Assembly: GCA_964019425.1 (NCBI GenBank)
Contig: OZ025784.1
Span: 744,001-808,000 of the forward strand
Length of the DNA: 64,000 nt
Reading direction: 5' to 3'
DNA from: Flectonema sp. DT1601
Taxonomy: Eukaryota; Euglenozoa; Diplonemea; Diplonemida; Diplonemidae
The notes beneath the pieces are model-generated. The model saw only the letters and a list, made by a program, of their open reading frames with translations. It was not told where the DNA came from and searched no databases. The stretch's first letter is position 1; each line of letters starts with the position of its first letter. This document shows, in pieces, positions 11,501 through 21,600 of the stretch. The position numbers and the translations under genes are program-made.

Positions 11501-14500
11501 ACTTCATGCTTGTACAGTCACTAGCTGGAGCCTTGGAGTAAACGCATTCTGGGTAAGCTCCGTTGCTGCCCTTCATCATCTCACAGACGTATCCAGCATT
11601 GCACTTCATGCTAGCACAGTCACTAGCTGGAGCCTTGGAGTAAACACATTCTGGGTAAGCTCCGTTGCTTCCCTTCATCATCTCACAGACGTATCCAGCA
11701 TTGCACTTCATGCTAGCACAGTCACTAGCTGGAGTCTTGGAGTAAACACATTCTGGGTAAGCTCCGTTGTTGCCCTTCATCATCTCACAGACGTATCCAG
11801 CATTGCACTTCATGCTTGCACAGTCACTAGCTGGAGCCTTGGAGTAAACGCATTCTGGGTAAGCTCCGTTGCTGCCCTTCATCATCTCACAGACGTATCC
11901 AGCATTGCACTTCATGCTTGCACAGTCACTAGCTGGAGCCTTGGAGTAAACGCATTCTGGGTAAGCTCCGTTGTTGCCCTTCATCATCTCACAGACGTAT
12001 CCAGCATTGCACTTCATGCTTGTACAGTCACTAGCTGGAGCCTTGGAGTAAACGCATTCTGGGTAAGCTCCGTTGCTTCCCTTCATCATCTCACAGACGT
12101 ATCCAGCATTGCACTTCTTGCTTGCACAGTCACTAGCTGGAGCCTTCGAGTAAACACATTCTGGGTAAGCTCCGTTGTTGCCCTTCATCATCTCACAGAC
12201 GTATCCAGCATTGCACTTCATGCTTGCACAGTCACTAGCTGGAGCCTTGGAGTAAACACATTCTGGGTAAGCTCCGTTGCTTCCCTTCATCATCTCACAG
12301 ACGTATCCAGCATTGCACTTCTTGCTTGCACAGTCACTAGCTGGAGCCTTCGAGTAAACACATTCTGGGTAAGCTCCGTTGTTGCCCTTCATCATCTCAC
12401 AGACGTATCCAGCATTGCACTTCATGCTTGCACAGTCACTAGCTGGAGCCTTGGAGTAAACGCATTCTGGGTAAGCTCCGTTGCTGCCCTTCATCATCTC
12501 ACAGACGTATCCAGCATTGCACTTCATGCTTGCACAGTCACTAGCTGGAGCCTTGGAGTAAACGCATTCTGGGTAAGCTCCGTTGTTGCCCTTCATCATC
12601 TCACAGACGTATCCAGCATTGCACTTCATGCTTGTACAGTCACTAGCTGGAGCCTTGGAGTAAACGCATTCTGGGTAAGCTCCGTTGCTTCCCTTCATCA
12701 TCTCACAGACGTATCCAGCATTGCACTTCTTGCTTGCACAGTCACTAGCTGGAGCCTTCGAGTAAACACATTCTGGGTAAGCTCCGTTGTTGCCCTTCAT
12801 CATCTCACAGACGTATCCAGCATTGCACTTCATGCTTGCACAGTCACTAGCTGGAGCCTTGGAGTAAACGCATTCTGGGTAAGCTCCGTTGTTGCCCTTC
12901 ATCATCTCACAGACGTATCCAGCATTGCACTTCATGCTTGTACAGTCACTAGCTGGAGCCTTGGAGTAAACACATTCTGGGTAAGCTCCGTTGCTTCCCT
13001 TCATCATCTCACAGACGTATCCAGCATTGCACTTCTTGCTTGCACAGTCACTAGCTGGAGCCTTCGAGTAAACACATTCTGGGTAAGCTCCGTTGTTGCC
13101 CTTCATCATCTCACAGACGTATCCAGCATTGCACTTCATGCTTGCACAGTCACTAGCTGGAGCCTTCGAGTAAACACATTCTGGGTAAGCTCCGTTGTTG
13201 CCCTTCATCATCTCACAGACGTATCCAGCATTGCACTTCATGCTTGCACAGTCACTAGCTGGAGCCTTGGAGTAAACGCATTCTGGGTAAGCTCCGTTGT
13301 TGCCCTTCATCATCTCACAGACGTATCCAGCATTGCACTTCATGCTTGTACAGTCACTAGCTGGAGCCTTGGAGTAAACACATTCTGGGTAAGCTCCGTT
13401 GCTTCCCTTCATCATCTCACAGACGTATCCAGCATTGCACTTCTTGCTTGCACAGTCACTAGCTGGAGCCTTCGAGTAAACACATTCTGGGTAAGCTCCG
13501 TTGCTGCCCTTCATCATCTCACAGACGTATCCAGCATTGCACTTCATGCTTGTACAGTCACTAGCTGGAGCCTTGGAGTAAACACATTCTGGGTAAGCTC
13601 CGTTGTTGCCCTTCATCATCTCACAGACGTATCCAGCATTGCACTTCTTGCTTGCACAGTCACTAGCTGGAGCCTTGGAGTAAACACATTCTGGGTAAGC
13701 TCCGTTGCTTCCCTTCATCATCTCACAGACGTATCCAGCATTGCACTTCATGCTTGCACAGTCACTAGCTGGAGCCTTGGAGTAAACACATTCTGGGTAA
13801 GCTCCGTTGTTGCCCTTCATCATCTCACAGACGTATCCAGCATTGCACTTCATGCTTGCACAGTCACTAGCTGGAGCCTTGGAGTAAACACATTCTGGGT
13901 AAGCTCCGTTGCTTCCCTTCATCATCTCACAGACGTATCCAGCATTGCACTTCATGCTTGCACAGTCACTAGCTGGAGCCTTGGAGTAAACACATTCTGG
14001 GTAAGCTCCGTTGCTTCCCTTCATCATCTCACAGACGTATCCAGCATTGCACTTCATGCTTGCACAGTCACTAGCTGGAGCCTTGGAGTAAACACATTCT
14101 GGGTAAGCTCCGTTGCTTCCCTTCATCATCTCACAGACGTATCCAGCATTGCACTTCATGCTTGCACAGTCACTAGCTGGAGCCTTGGAGTAAACACATT
14201 CTGGGTAAGCTCCGTTGCTTCCCTTCATCATCTCACAGACGTATCCAGCATTGCACTTCTTGCTTGCACAGTCACTAGCTGGAGCCTTGGAGTAAACACA
14301 TTCTGGGTAAGCTCCGTTGTTGCCCTTCATCATCTCACAGACGTATCCAGCATTGCATTTCATGCTTGCACAGTCACTAGCTGGAGCCTTGGAGTAAACA
14401 CATTCTGGGTAAGCTCCGTTGTTGCCCTTCATCATCTCACAGACGTATCCAGCATTGCATTGCATGCTTGCACAGTCACTAGCTGGAGCCTTGGAGTAAA

Positions 14501-14636
14501 CGCATTCTGGGTAAGCTCCGTTGCTGCCCTTCATCATCTCACAGACGTATCCAGCATTGCACTTCATGCTCGCACAATCAGCAGTATGCTGGCAGTGAAC
14601 CATGGAAGCTACCAGGCATAAGATCAGAATTCTCAT
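8526..14636 (-). CDS. Giant cysteine-rich repeat surface protein, copy 2 (38 repeats)
   Basis: This 2,036-residue single-exon frame has the same plan as copy 1: signal peptide 1-16, then 38 modules of 34 residues (17-1304), then the 732-residue tail with cysteine-rich modules, seven CC-x5/6-C units, a transmembrane helix at 1977-2000 and a 36-residue cytoplasmic end. The tail matches copy 1 apart from very few substitutions (for example SEDDVC against SEDEVC). The length difference from copy 1 is exactly ten modules. Module order also differs, so the arrays have rearranged since duplication while the tails stayed uniform. One module has MQ in place of MK. The start is fixed by the signal peptide and by identity with the other copies. 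Surface location is inferred. Confidence 0.93.
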   Translation of the reverse strand: MRILILCLVASMVHCQHTADCASMKCNAGYVCEMMKGSNGAYPECVYSKAPASDCASMQCNAGYVCEMMKGNNGAYPECVYSKAPASDCASMKCNAGYVCEMMKGNNGAYPECVYSKAPASDCASKKCNAGYVCEMMKGSNGAYPECVYSKAPASDCASMKCNAGYVCEMMKGSNGAYPECVYSKAPASDCASMKCNAGYVCEMMKGSNGAYPECVYSKAPASDCASMKCNAGYVCEMMKGSNGAYPECVYSKAPASDCASMKCNAGYVCEMMKGNNGAYPECVYSKAPASDCASMKCNAGYVCEMMKGSNGAYPECVYSKAPASDCASKKCNAGYVCEMMKGNNGAYPECVYSKAPASDCTSMKCNAGYVCEMMKGSNGAYPECVYSKAPASDCASKKCNAGYVCEMMKGSNGAYPECVYSKAPASDCTSMKCNAGYVCEMMKGNNGAYPECVYSKAPASDCASMKCNAGYVCEMMKGNNGAYPECVYSKAPASDCASMKCNAGYVCEMMKGNNGAYPECVYSKAPASDCASKKCNAGYVCEMMKGSNGAYPECVYSKAPASDCTSMKCNAGYVCEMMKGNNGAYPECVYSKAPASDCASMKCNAGYVCEMMKGNNGAYPECVYSKAPASDCASKKCNAGYVCEMMKGSNGAYPECVYSKAPASDCTSMKCNAGYVCEMMKGNNGAYPECVYSKAPASDCASMKCNAGYVCEMMKGSNGAYPECVYSKAPASDCASMKCNAGYVCEMMKGNNGAYPECVYSKAPASDCASKKCNAGYVCEMMKGSNGAYPECVYSKAPASDCASMKCNAGYVCEMMKGNNGAYPECVYSKAPASDCASKKCNAGYVCEMMKGSNGAYPECVYSKAPASDCTSMKCNAGYVCEMMKGNNGAYPECVYSKAPASDCASMKCNAGYVCEMMKGSNGAYPECVYSKAPASDCASMKCNAGYVCEMMKGNNGAYPECVYSKTPASDCASMKCNAGYVCEMMKGSNGAYPECVYSKAPASDCASMKCNAGYVCEMMKGSNGAYPECVYSKAPASDCTSMKCNAGYVCEMMKGNNGAYPECVYSKAPASDCASMKCNAGYVCEMMKGSNGAYPECVYSKAPASDCASMKCNAGYVCEMMKGSNGAYPECVYSKAPASDCASMKCNAGYVCEMMKGNNGAYPECVYSKAPASDCASMKCNAGYVCEMMKGNNGAYPECVYSKAPASDCASMKCNAGYVCEMMKGSNGAYPECVYSKAPASDCASMKCNAGYVCEMMKGSNGAYPECVYSKAPASDCASMKCNAGYVCEMMKGSNGAYPECVAVVSKMNCKNNEDCGEDEFCRSESISSGKCGTEMVCVKRSKEGESCGGFKPSCEYDICLSSLKCITKEDNINLPGSCMKSMLSEDDVCRIDSGRIISMDRSSDCPAGTKCTRDVNSKEYFCVKSNAIRCNPYSCKEGEYCSVEGGNVKCIAPKIDEKCDLKTNNVVLCGAGRTCKKGYSCTGCQQTCKCDVNGKKVCSKDCRPSCEKIEVKSECLAESVSKWNSLGCKTFSCYNSVKSPSLEEMRYCCEKTGRYCKEDEKDQFDCRSDPKGWRFAQRKWCCEEKQVGCPIAMYDCSVDDASMEIVKNAEGLLQTSVVDVTMWDEKKAAYCCEKFQVGCVVDEDAFDCEWSEKTAAAWSEEQSDWCCFVKGVRCPDVAAADVKVNEKCQVMRAERASWDELTRMDCCLSDGVGCATEKFDCFSDSKAMSDWGSDQVEWCCNEENIACSVDCRADAGLLSEEEKMGCCNSKGLHCKEVEDDEVVDSHTEKTSNKRKPFRLSFKGSYSKIMENPKRFLRKLRRTIMRVTKELESSNLMIKYVGSLMKDNIVPAKDVREKWGTSIPSSWNTELFKKELSKNREVKTLGHGVSSTKDQQSVGDSGMFVDFEVTDESAAVLNTAVTESGNGAGLLRDNGDGSTLIMEPVGNGMESLNSPKTSTEDNVVKDSSNDNNNNIIYIIVGVVASLCLGGALVAFTIYRKQQNNETNCDSFLTTMQEMEADNNNDKVTAAVSRI
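10725..14588 (-). repeat. 102-bp tandem repeat array (38 copies)
   Basis: These are in-frame 102-bp units as in copy 1. Blocks of several units with the same variant order recur inside the array, for example the NNG/AS-MKC, SNG/AS-KKC, NNG/TS-MKC run around 12,000-13,500, which shows multi-unit duplications. Confidence 0.95.
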
Positions 14637-15628
14637 TGTATATAGGTGTTGTAAACTGAATTAAATGATAATTTGGTGATATTTTGTTCAGAAATAATGT
14701 TCACAAAAGAACAGTCACAGAAGTAATTATTTGCTACCGAAACATGCTGCAGCTATGAATAAGAATATAAAAATTAAAAACTTTGATGGGAATTCTTACT
14801 TTGGTACAAACATTACAGTCACCCTATAAACTTGTTCATGAAATAAGCTTCTTTGATTATCATTTATTGACCTGAGAAAAAGAAACAAAGAATCAAAACC
14901 AAACGATAACAGTCCCGACAATAAAATAGATCTCTGAGAATGAATAATATCACAAAAAGAGAGTAGAGTAATGCTACCATGAATTTGAATTGAAATAAAC
15001 AAATATAAATATTTAAATATTCGACAGCAGAAGAGGAAAGGGAAATAAAATTACAAAGCCTGTCGGCAATGTTAAGAAATATTATTAAAATTCGAATTTG
15101 TTTCCATTCAAATGTGATTCACTGAAAGTTATTGAGAACGGAGAGCGCGTCAAACAAAGGGGAAACATTCCCAGAAACACTCTTAATGTTCTCAAAGAAG
15201 AAAAGAAACGTAATAAATTTACCCGCCAGATGATCTTCAGTACAGGAGACTGATATACCACAGGATAAAATACAGAATGAGATGGAAGAAAAAAAAAGAA
15301 AAAAAAACGTAACGTTTACAGTACAACAATCCAATTTTTACACAACGCTGAAATGCTTTCAACTTGTGAGGAAGAAACCTCGGCAATTAGAACTGGATGG
15401 TGAACTGTAAGTTTATTATTGTGAAAGACTATCGACATTTTAAAACATCGAAACTTCTTTTCAGTACAAGAAGAAAGTTGAGAGGGAGAAGTTTTCCATC
15501 ACATACCCGCAATCAAACGGGTTATGAATAAAGTACATCTTACACTTCCGAGTAATCCGAAAGCAAGAAAGATACTTTTTTTTTTGTAAAACATAGATTC
15601 ATGAATCAAAAAGTCAACAACCGATAAC
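14637..15628. other. Spacer between surface-protein genes 2 and 3
   Basis: Nearly identical to 7530-8521, with a single-base difference noticed (gcctgtcgg against gcccgtcgg). It is expected to hold the promoter of gene 2 and the terminator region of gene 3. No further gene is seen. Confidence 0.6.
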
Positions 15629-15634
15629 TTTATT
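15629..15634 (-). promoter_or_regulatory. AATAAA overlapping stop codon of copy 3
   Basis: The hexamer overlaps the stop codon as in copies 1 and 2, so the overlap is kept in all three genes. Confidence 0.45.
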
Positions 15635-18600
15635 AAATCCTGGAAACAGCAGCAGTGACTTTGTCATTGTTATTGTCAGCCTCCATCTCTTGCATAGTAG
15701 TTAGGAAGCTATCGCAATTAGTTTCGTTATTTTGTTGCTTTCGGTAGATGGTGAAGGCAACCAGAGCACCACCTAAGCAAAGGGAAGCAACAACACCAAC
15801 AATAATGTATATAATGTTATTGTTGTTGTCATTGCTGCTATCCTTTACCACGTTGTCTTCTGTTGATGTTTTAGGTGAATTGAGAGATTCCATTCCGTTT
15901 CCAACAGGTTCCATTATCAAAGTGCTGCCGTCACCATTGTCTCTAAGTAGACCAGCACCGTTACCTGACTCAGTTACCGCGGTATTCAATACAGCAGCAC
16001 TCTCGTCAGTGACTTCGAAATCAACGAACATCCCGGAATCTCCAACAGACTGCTGGTCCTTGGTTGAGCTGACACCGTGTCCGAGAGTCTTCACTTCCCT
16101 GTTTTTACTCAACTCCTTTTTAAACAATTCAGTGTTCCACGATGAAGGAATAGAAGTACCCCACTTCTCTCTCACATCCTTAGCAGGAACGATGTTGTCT
16201 TTCATCAGACTCCCAACGTACTTGATCATCAGATTCGATGACTCCAATTCTTTTGTAACTCGCATGATGGTTCTTCTTAACTTTCTTAGAAACCTCTTCG
16301 GGTTTTCCATAATCTTTGAATACGATCCCTTGAATGACAGACGGAACGGTTTCCTTTTGTTGCTTGTCTTCTCCGTATGGCTGTCCACTACTTCGTCATC
16401 CTCAACCTCTTTGCAGTGAAGGCCCTTGGAATTGCAGCAACCCATCTTCTCCTCCTCACTGAGAAGGCCCGCATCAGCTCGGCAGTCAACTGAACACGCG
16501 ATGTTCTCTTCGTTGCAACACCACTCAACCTGATCGCTTCCCCAATCAGACATTGCTTTCGAATCGCTGAAGCAGTCGAACTTCTCCGTCGCACAACCGA
16601 CACCATCACTGAGACAACAATCCATTCTCGTCAGCTCATCCCACGATGCACGTTCTGCACGCATTACTTGGCACTTCTCGTTCACCTTCACATCCGCTGC
16701 CGCAACATCCGGACAACGAACTCCCTTCACAAAGCAGCACCAATCCGATTGTTCTTCACTCCAAGCAGCAGCAGTCTTCTCACTCCACTCGCAATCGAAC
16801 GCATCCTCGTCAACAACGCATCCGACTTGAAACTTCTCACAGCAGTACGCAGCCTTCTTCTCGTCCCACATCGTCACGTCCACAACCGAAGTCTGCAACA
16901 ATCCCTCAGCGTTCTTCACAATCTCCATCGACGCATCATCAACACTGCAGTCATACATTGCTATTGGACATCCTACTTGTTTTTCTTCACAGCACCACTT
17001 TCTCTGAGCAAATCTCCATCCCTTTGGGTCTGATCTGCAGTCAAACTGATCCTTCTCGTCTTCCTTGCAGTACCTACCAGTCTTCTCACAGCAATACCTC
17101 ATCTCTTCCAGAGAAGGTGATTTCACAGAATTGTAGCAACTGAAAGTCTTGCATCCCAACGAGTTCCATTTCGACACCGACTCCGCAAGACACTCCGACT
17201 TTTCTTCAATTTTTTCACACGTTGGTCTGCAATCTTTGCTGCAAACCTTCTTCCCGTTCACATCACACTTGCACGTCTGCTGGCATCCAGTACACGAATA
17301 CCCCTTCTTGCATGTTCTACCAGCTCCACACAACACTACATTGTTTGTCTTCAGGTCACACTTCTCATCAATTTTAGGAGCAATACACTTCACATTACCT
17401 CCTTCAACAGAACAATACTCACCTTCTTTACATGAATACGGGTTGCATCTGATTGCGTTACTCTTTACACAGAAATATTCCTTGGAATTCACATCTCTCG
17501 TACACTTCGTTCCTGCAGGGCAATCAGAACTACGATCCATTGAAATAATCCTTCCACTGTCAATACGACAGACGTCATCTTCTGAGAGCATCGATTTCAT
17601 ACAACTACCAGGGAGGTTAATATTGTCTTCCTTTGTAATACACTTCAATGATGATAAACAAATATCATATTCACATGATGGTTTGAATCCTCCACAAGAC
17701 TCTCCTTCTTTAGATCTCTTCACACAAACCATTTCAGTACCACACTTTCCTGAACTGATAGACTCTGAACGACAGAATTCTTCTTCTCCGCAGTCTTCAT
17801 TATTCTTACAATTCATCTTACTAACTACAGCAACACATTCTGGGTAAGCTCCGTTGCTTCCCTTCATCATCTCACAGACGTATCCAGCATTGCACTTCAT
17901 GCTTGCACAGTCACTAGCTGGAGCCTTGGAGTAAACGCATTCTGGGTAAGCTCCGTTGCTTCCCTTCATCATCTCACAGACGTATCTAGCATTGCATTTC
18001 ATGCTTGCACAGTCACTAGCTGGAGCCTTGGAGTAAACGCATTCTGGGTAAGCTCCGTTGCTTCCCTTCATCATCTCACAGACGTATCCAGCATTGCACT
18101 TCATGCTTGCACAGTCACTAGCTGGAGACTTGGAGTAAACACATTCTGGGTAAGCTCCGTTACTTCCCTTCATCATCTCACAGACGTATCCAGCATTGCA
18201 CTTCATGCTTGCACAGTCACTAGCTGGAGACTTGGAGTAAACACATTCTGGGTAAGCTCCGTTGCTTCCCTTCATCATCTCACAGACGTATCCAGCATTG
18301 CACTTCATGCTTGCACAGTCACTAGCTGGAGACTTGGAGTAAACGCATTCTGGGTAAGCTCCGTTGTTGCCCTTCATCATCTCACAGACGTATCCAGCAT
18401 TGCACTTCATGCTTGCACAGTCACTAGCTGGAGACTTGGAGTAAACACATTCTGGGTAAGCTCCGTTGCTTCCCTTCATCATCTCACAGACGTATCCAGC
18501 ATTGCACTTCATGCTAGCACAGTCACTAGCTGGAGACTTGGAGTAAACACATTCTGGGTAAGCTCCGTTGCTTCCCTTCATCATCTCACAGACGTATCCA

Positions 18601-21600
18601 GCATTGCACTTCATGCTTGTACAGTCACTAGCTGGAGACTTGGAGTAAACGCATTCTGGGTAAGCTCCGTTGTTGCCCTTCATCATCTCACAGACGTATC
18701 CAGCATTGCACTTCATGCTTGCACAGTCACTAGCTGGAGACTTGGAGTAAACACATTCTGGGTAAGCTCCGTTGCTTCCCTTCATCATCTCACAGACGTA
18801 TCCAGCATTGCACTTCATGCTAGCACAGTCACTAGCTGGAGACTTGGAGTAAACACATTCTGGGTAAGCTCCGTTGCTTCCCTTCATCATCTCACAGACG
18901 TATCCAGCATTGCACTTCATGCTTGTACAGTCACTAGCTGGAGACTTGGAGTAAACGCATTCTGGGTAAGCTCCGTTGTTGCCCTTCATCATCTCACAGA
19001 CGTATCCAGCATTGCACTTCATGCTTGCACAGTCACTAGCTGGAGACTTGGAGTAAACACATTCTGGGTAAGCTCCGTTGCTTCCCTTCATCATCTCACA
19101 GACGTATCCAGCATTGCACTTCATGCTAGCACAGTCACTAGCTGGAGACTTGGAGTAAACACATTCTGGGTAAGCTCCGTTGCTTCCCTTCATCATCTCA
19201 CAGACGTATCCAGCATTGCACTTCATGCTTGCACAGTCACTAGCTGGAGACTTGGAGTAAACACATTCTGGGTAAGCTCCGTTGCTTCCCTTCATCATCT
19301 CACAGACGTATCCAGCATTGCACTTCATGCTTGTACAGTCACTAGCTGGAGCCTTGGAGTAAACACATCCTGGGTAAGCTCCGTTGCTTCCCTTCATCAT
19401 CTCACAGACGTATCCAGCATTGCACTTCATGCTTGTACAGTCACTAGCTGGAGCCTTGGAGTAAACGCATTCTGGGTAAGCTCCGTTGCTGCCCTTCATC
19501 ATCTCACAGACGTATCCAGCATTGCACTTCATGCTTGCACAGTCACTAGCTGGAGCCTTGGAGTAAACGCATTCTGGGTAAGCTCCGTTGCTGCCCTTCA
19601 TCATCTCACAGACGTATCCAGCATTGCACTTCATGCTTGCACAGTCACTAGCTGGAGCCTTGGAGTAAACGCATTCCGGGTAAGCTCCGTTGCTTCCCTT
19701 CATCATCTCACAGACGTATCCAGCATTGCACTTCATGCTTGCACAGTCACTAGCTGGAGCCTTGGAGTAAACGCATTCCGGGTAAGCTCCGTTGCTTCCC
19801 TTCATCATCTCACAGACGTATCCAGCATTGCACTTCATGCTTGTACAGTCACTAGCTGGAGCCTTGGAGTAAACGCATTCTGGGTAAGCTCCGTTGCTGC
19901 CCTTCATCATCTCACAGACGTATCCAGCATTGCACTTCATGCTTGCACAGTCACTAGCTGGAGACTTGGAGTAAACACATTCTGGGTAAGCTCCGTTGCT
20001 TCCCTTCATCATCTCACAGACGTATCCAGCATTGCACTTCATGCTTGCACAGTCACTAGCTGGAGCCTTGGAGTAAACGCATTCTGGGTAAGCTCCGTTG
20101 CTTCCCTTCATCATCTCACAGACGTATCCAGCATTGCATTTCATGCTTGCACAGTCACTAGCTGGAGACTTGGAGTAAACACATTCTGGGTAAGCTCCGT
20201 TGCTTCCCTTCATCATCTCACAGACGTATCCAGCATTGCACTTCATGCTTGCACAGTCACTAGCTGGAGACTTGGAGTAAACACATTCTGGGTAAGCTCC
20301 GTTGCTTCCCTTCATCATCTCACAGACGTATCCAGCATTGCACTTCATGCTTGTACAGTCACTAGCTGGAGACTTGGAGTAAACGCATTCTGGGTAAGCT
20401 CCGTTGTTGCCCTTCATCATCTCACAGACGTATCCAGCATTGCACTTCATGCTTGCACAGTCACTAGCTGGAGACTTGGAGTAAACACATTCTGGGTAAG
20501 CTCCGTTGCTTCCCTTCATCATCTCACAGACGTATCCAGCATTGCACTTCATGCTAGCACAGTCACTAGCTGGAGACTTGGAGTAAACACATTCTGGGTA
20601 AGCTCCGTTGCTTCCCTTCATCATCTCACAGACGTATCCAGCATTGCACTTCATGCTTGCACAGTCACTAGCTGGAGACTTGGAGTAAACACATTCTGGG
20701 TAAGCTCCGTTGCTTCCCTTCATCATCTCACAGACGTATCCAGCATTGCACTTCATGCTTGCACAGTCACTAGCTGGAGCCTTGGAGTAAACGCATTCTG
20801 GGTAAGCTCCGTTGCTTCCCTTCATCATCTCACAGACGTATCCAGCATTGCACTTCATGCTTGCACAGTCACTAGCTGGAGCCTTGGAGTAAACGCATTC
20901 TGGGTAAGCTCCGTTGCTTCCCTTCATCATCTCACAGACGTATCCAGCATTGCACTTCTTGCTTGCACAGTCACTAGTTGGAGACTTGGAGTAAACACAT
21001 TCTGGGTAAGCTCCGTTGCTTCCCTTCATCATCTCACAGACGTATCCAGCATTGCACTTCATGCTTGCACAGTCACTAGCTGGAGCCTTGGAGTAAACAC
21101 ATTCTGGGTAAGCTCCGTTGCTTCCCTTCATCATCTCACAGACGTATCCAGCATTGCACTTCTTGCTTGCACAGTCACTAGTTGGAGACTTGGAGTAAAC
21201 ACATTCTGGGTAAGCTCCGTTGCTTCCCTTCATCATCTCACAGACGTATCCAGCATTGCACTTCTTGCTTGCACAGTCACTAGCTGGAGACTTGGAGTAA
21301 ACACATTCTGGGTAAGCTCCGTTGTTGCCCTTCATCATCTCACAGACGTATCCTGCATTGCACTTCATGCTTGTACAGTCACTAGCTGGAGCCTTGGAGT
21401 AAACGCATTCTGGGTAAGCTCCGTTGCTTCCCTTCATCATCTCACAGACGTATCCAGCATTGCACTTCATGCTTGCACAGTCACTAGCTGGAGCCTTGGA
21501 GTAAACACATTCTGGGTAAGCTCCGTTGCTTCCCTTCATCATCTCACAGACGTATCCAGCATTGCACTTCATGCTTGCACAGTCACTAGCTGGAGCCTTG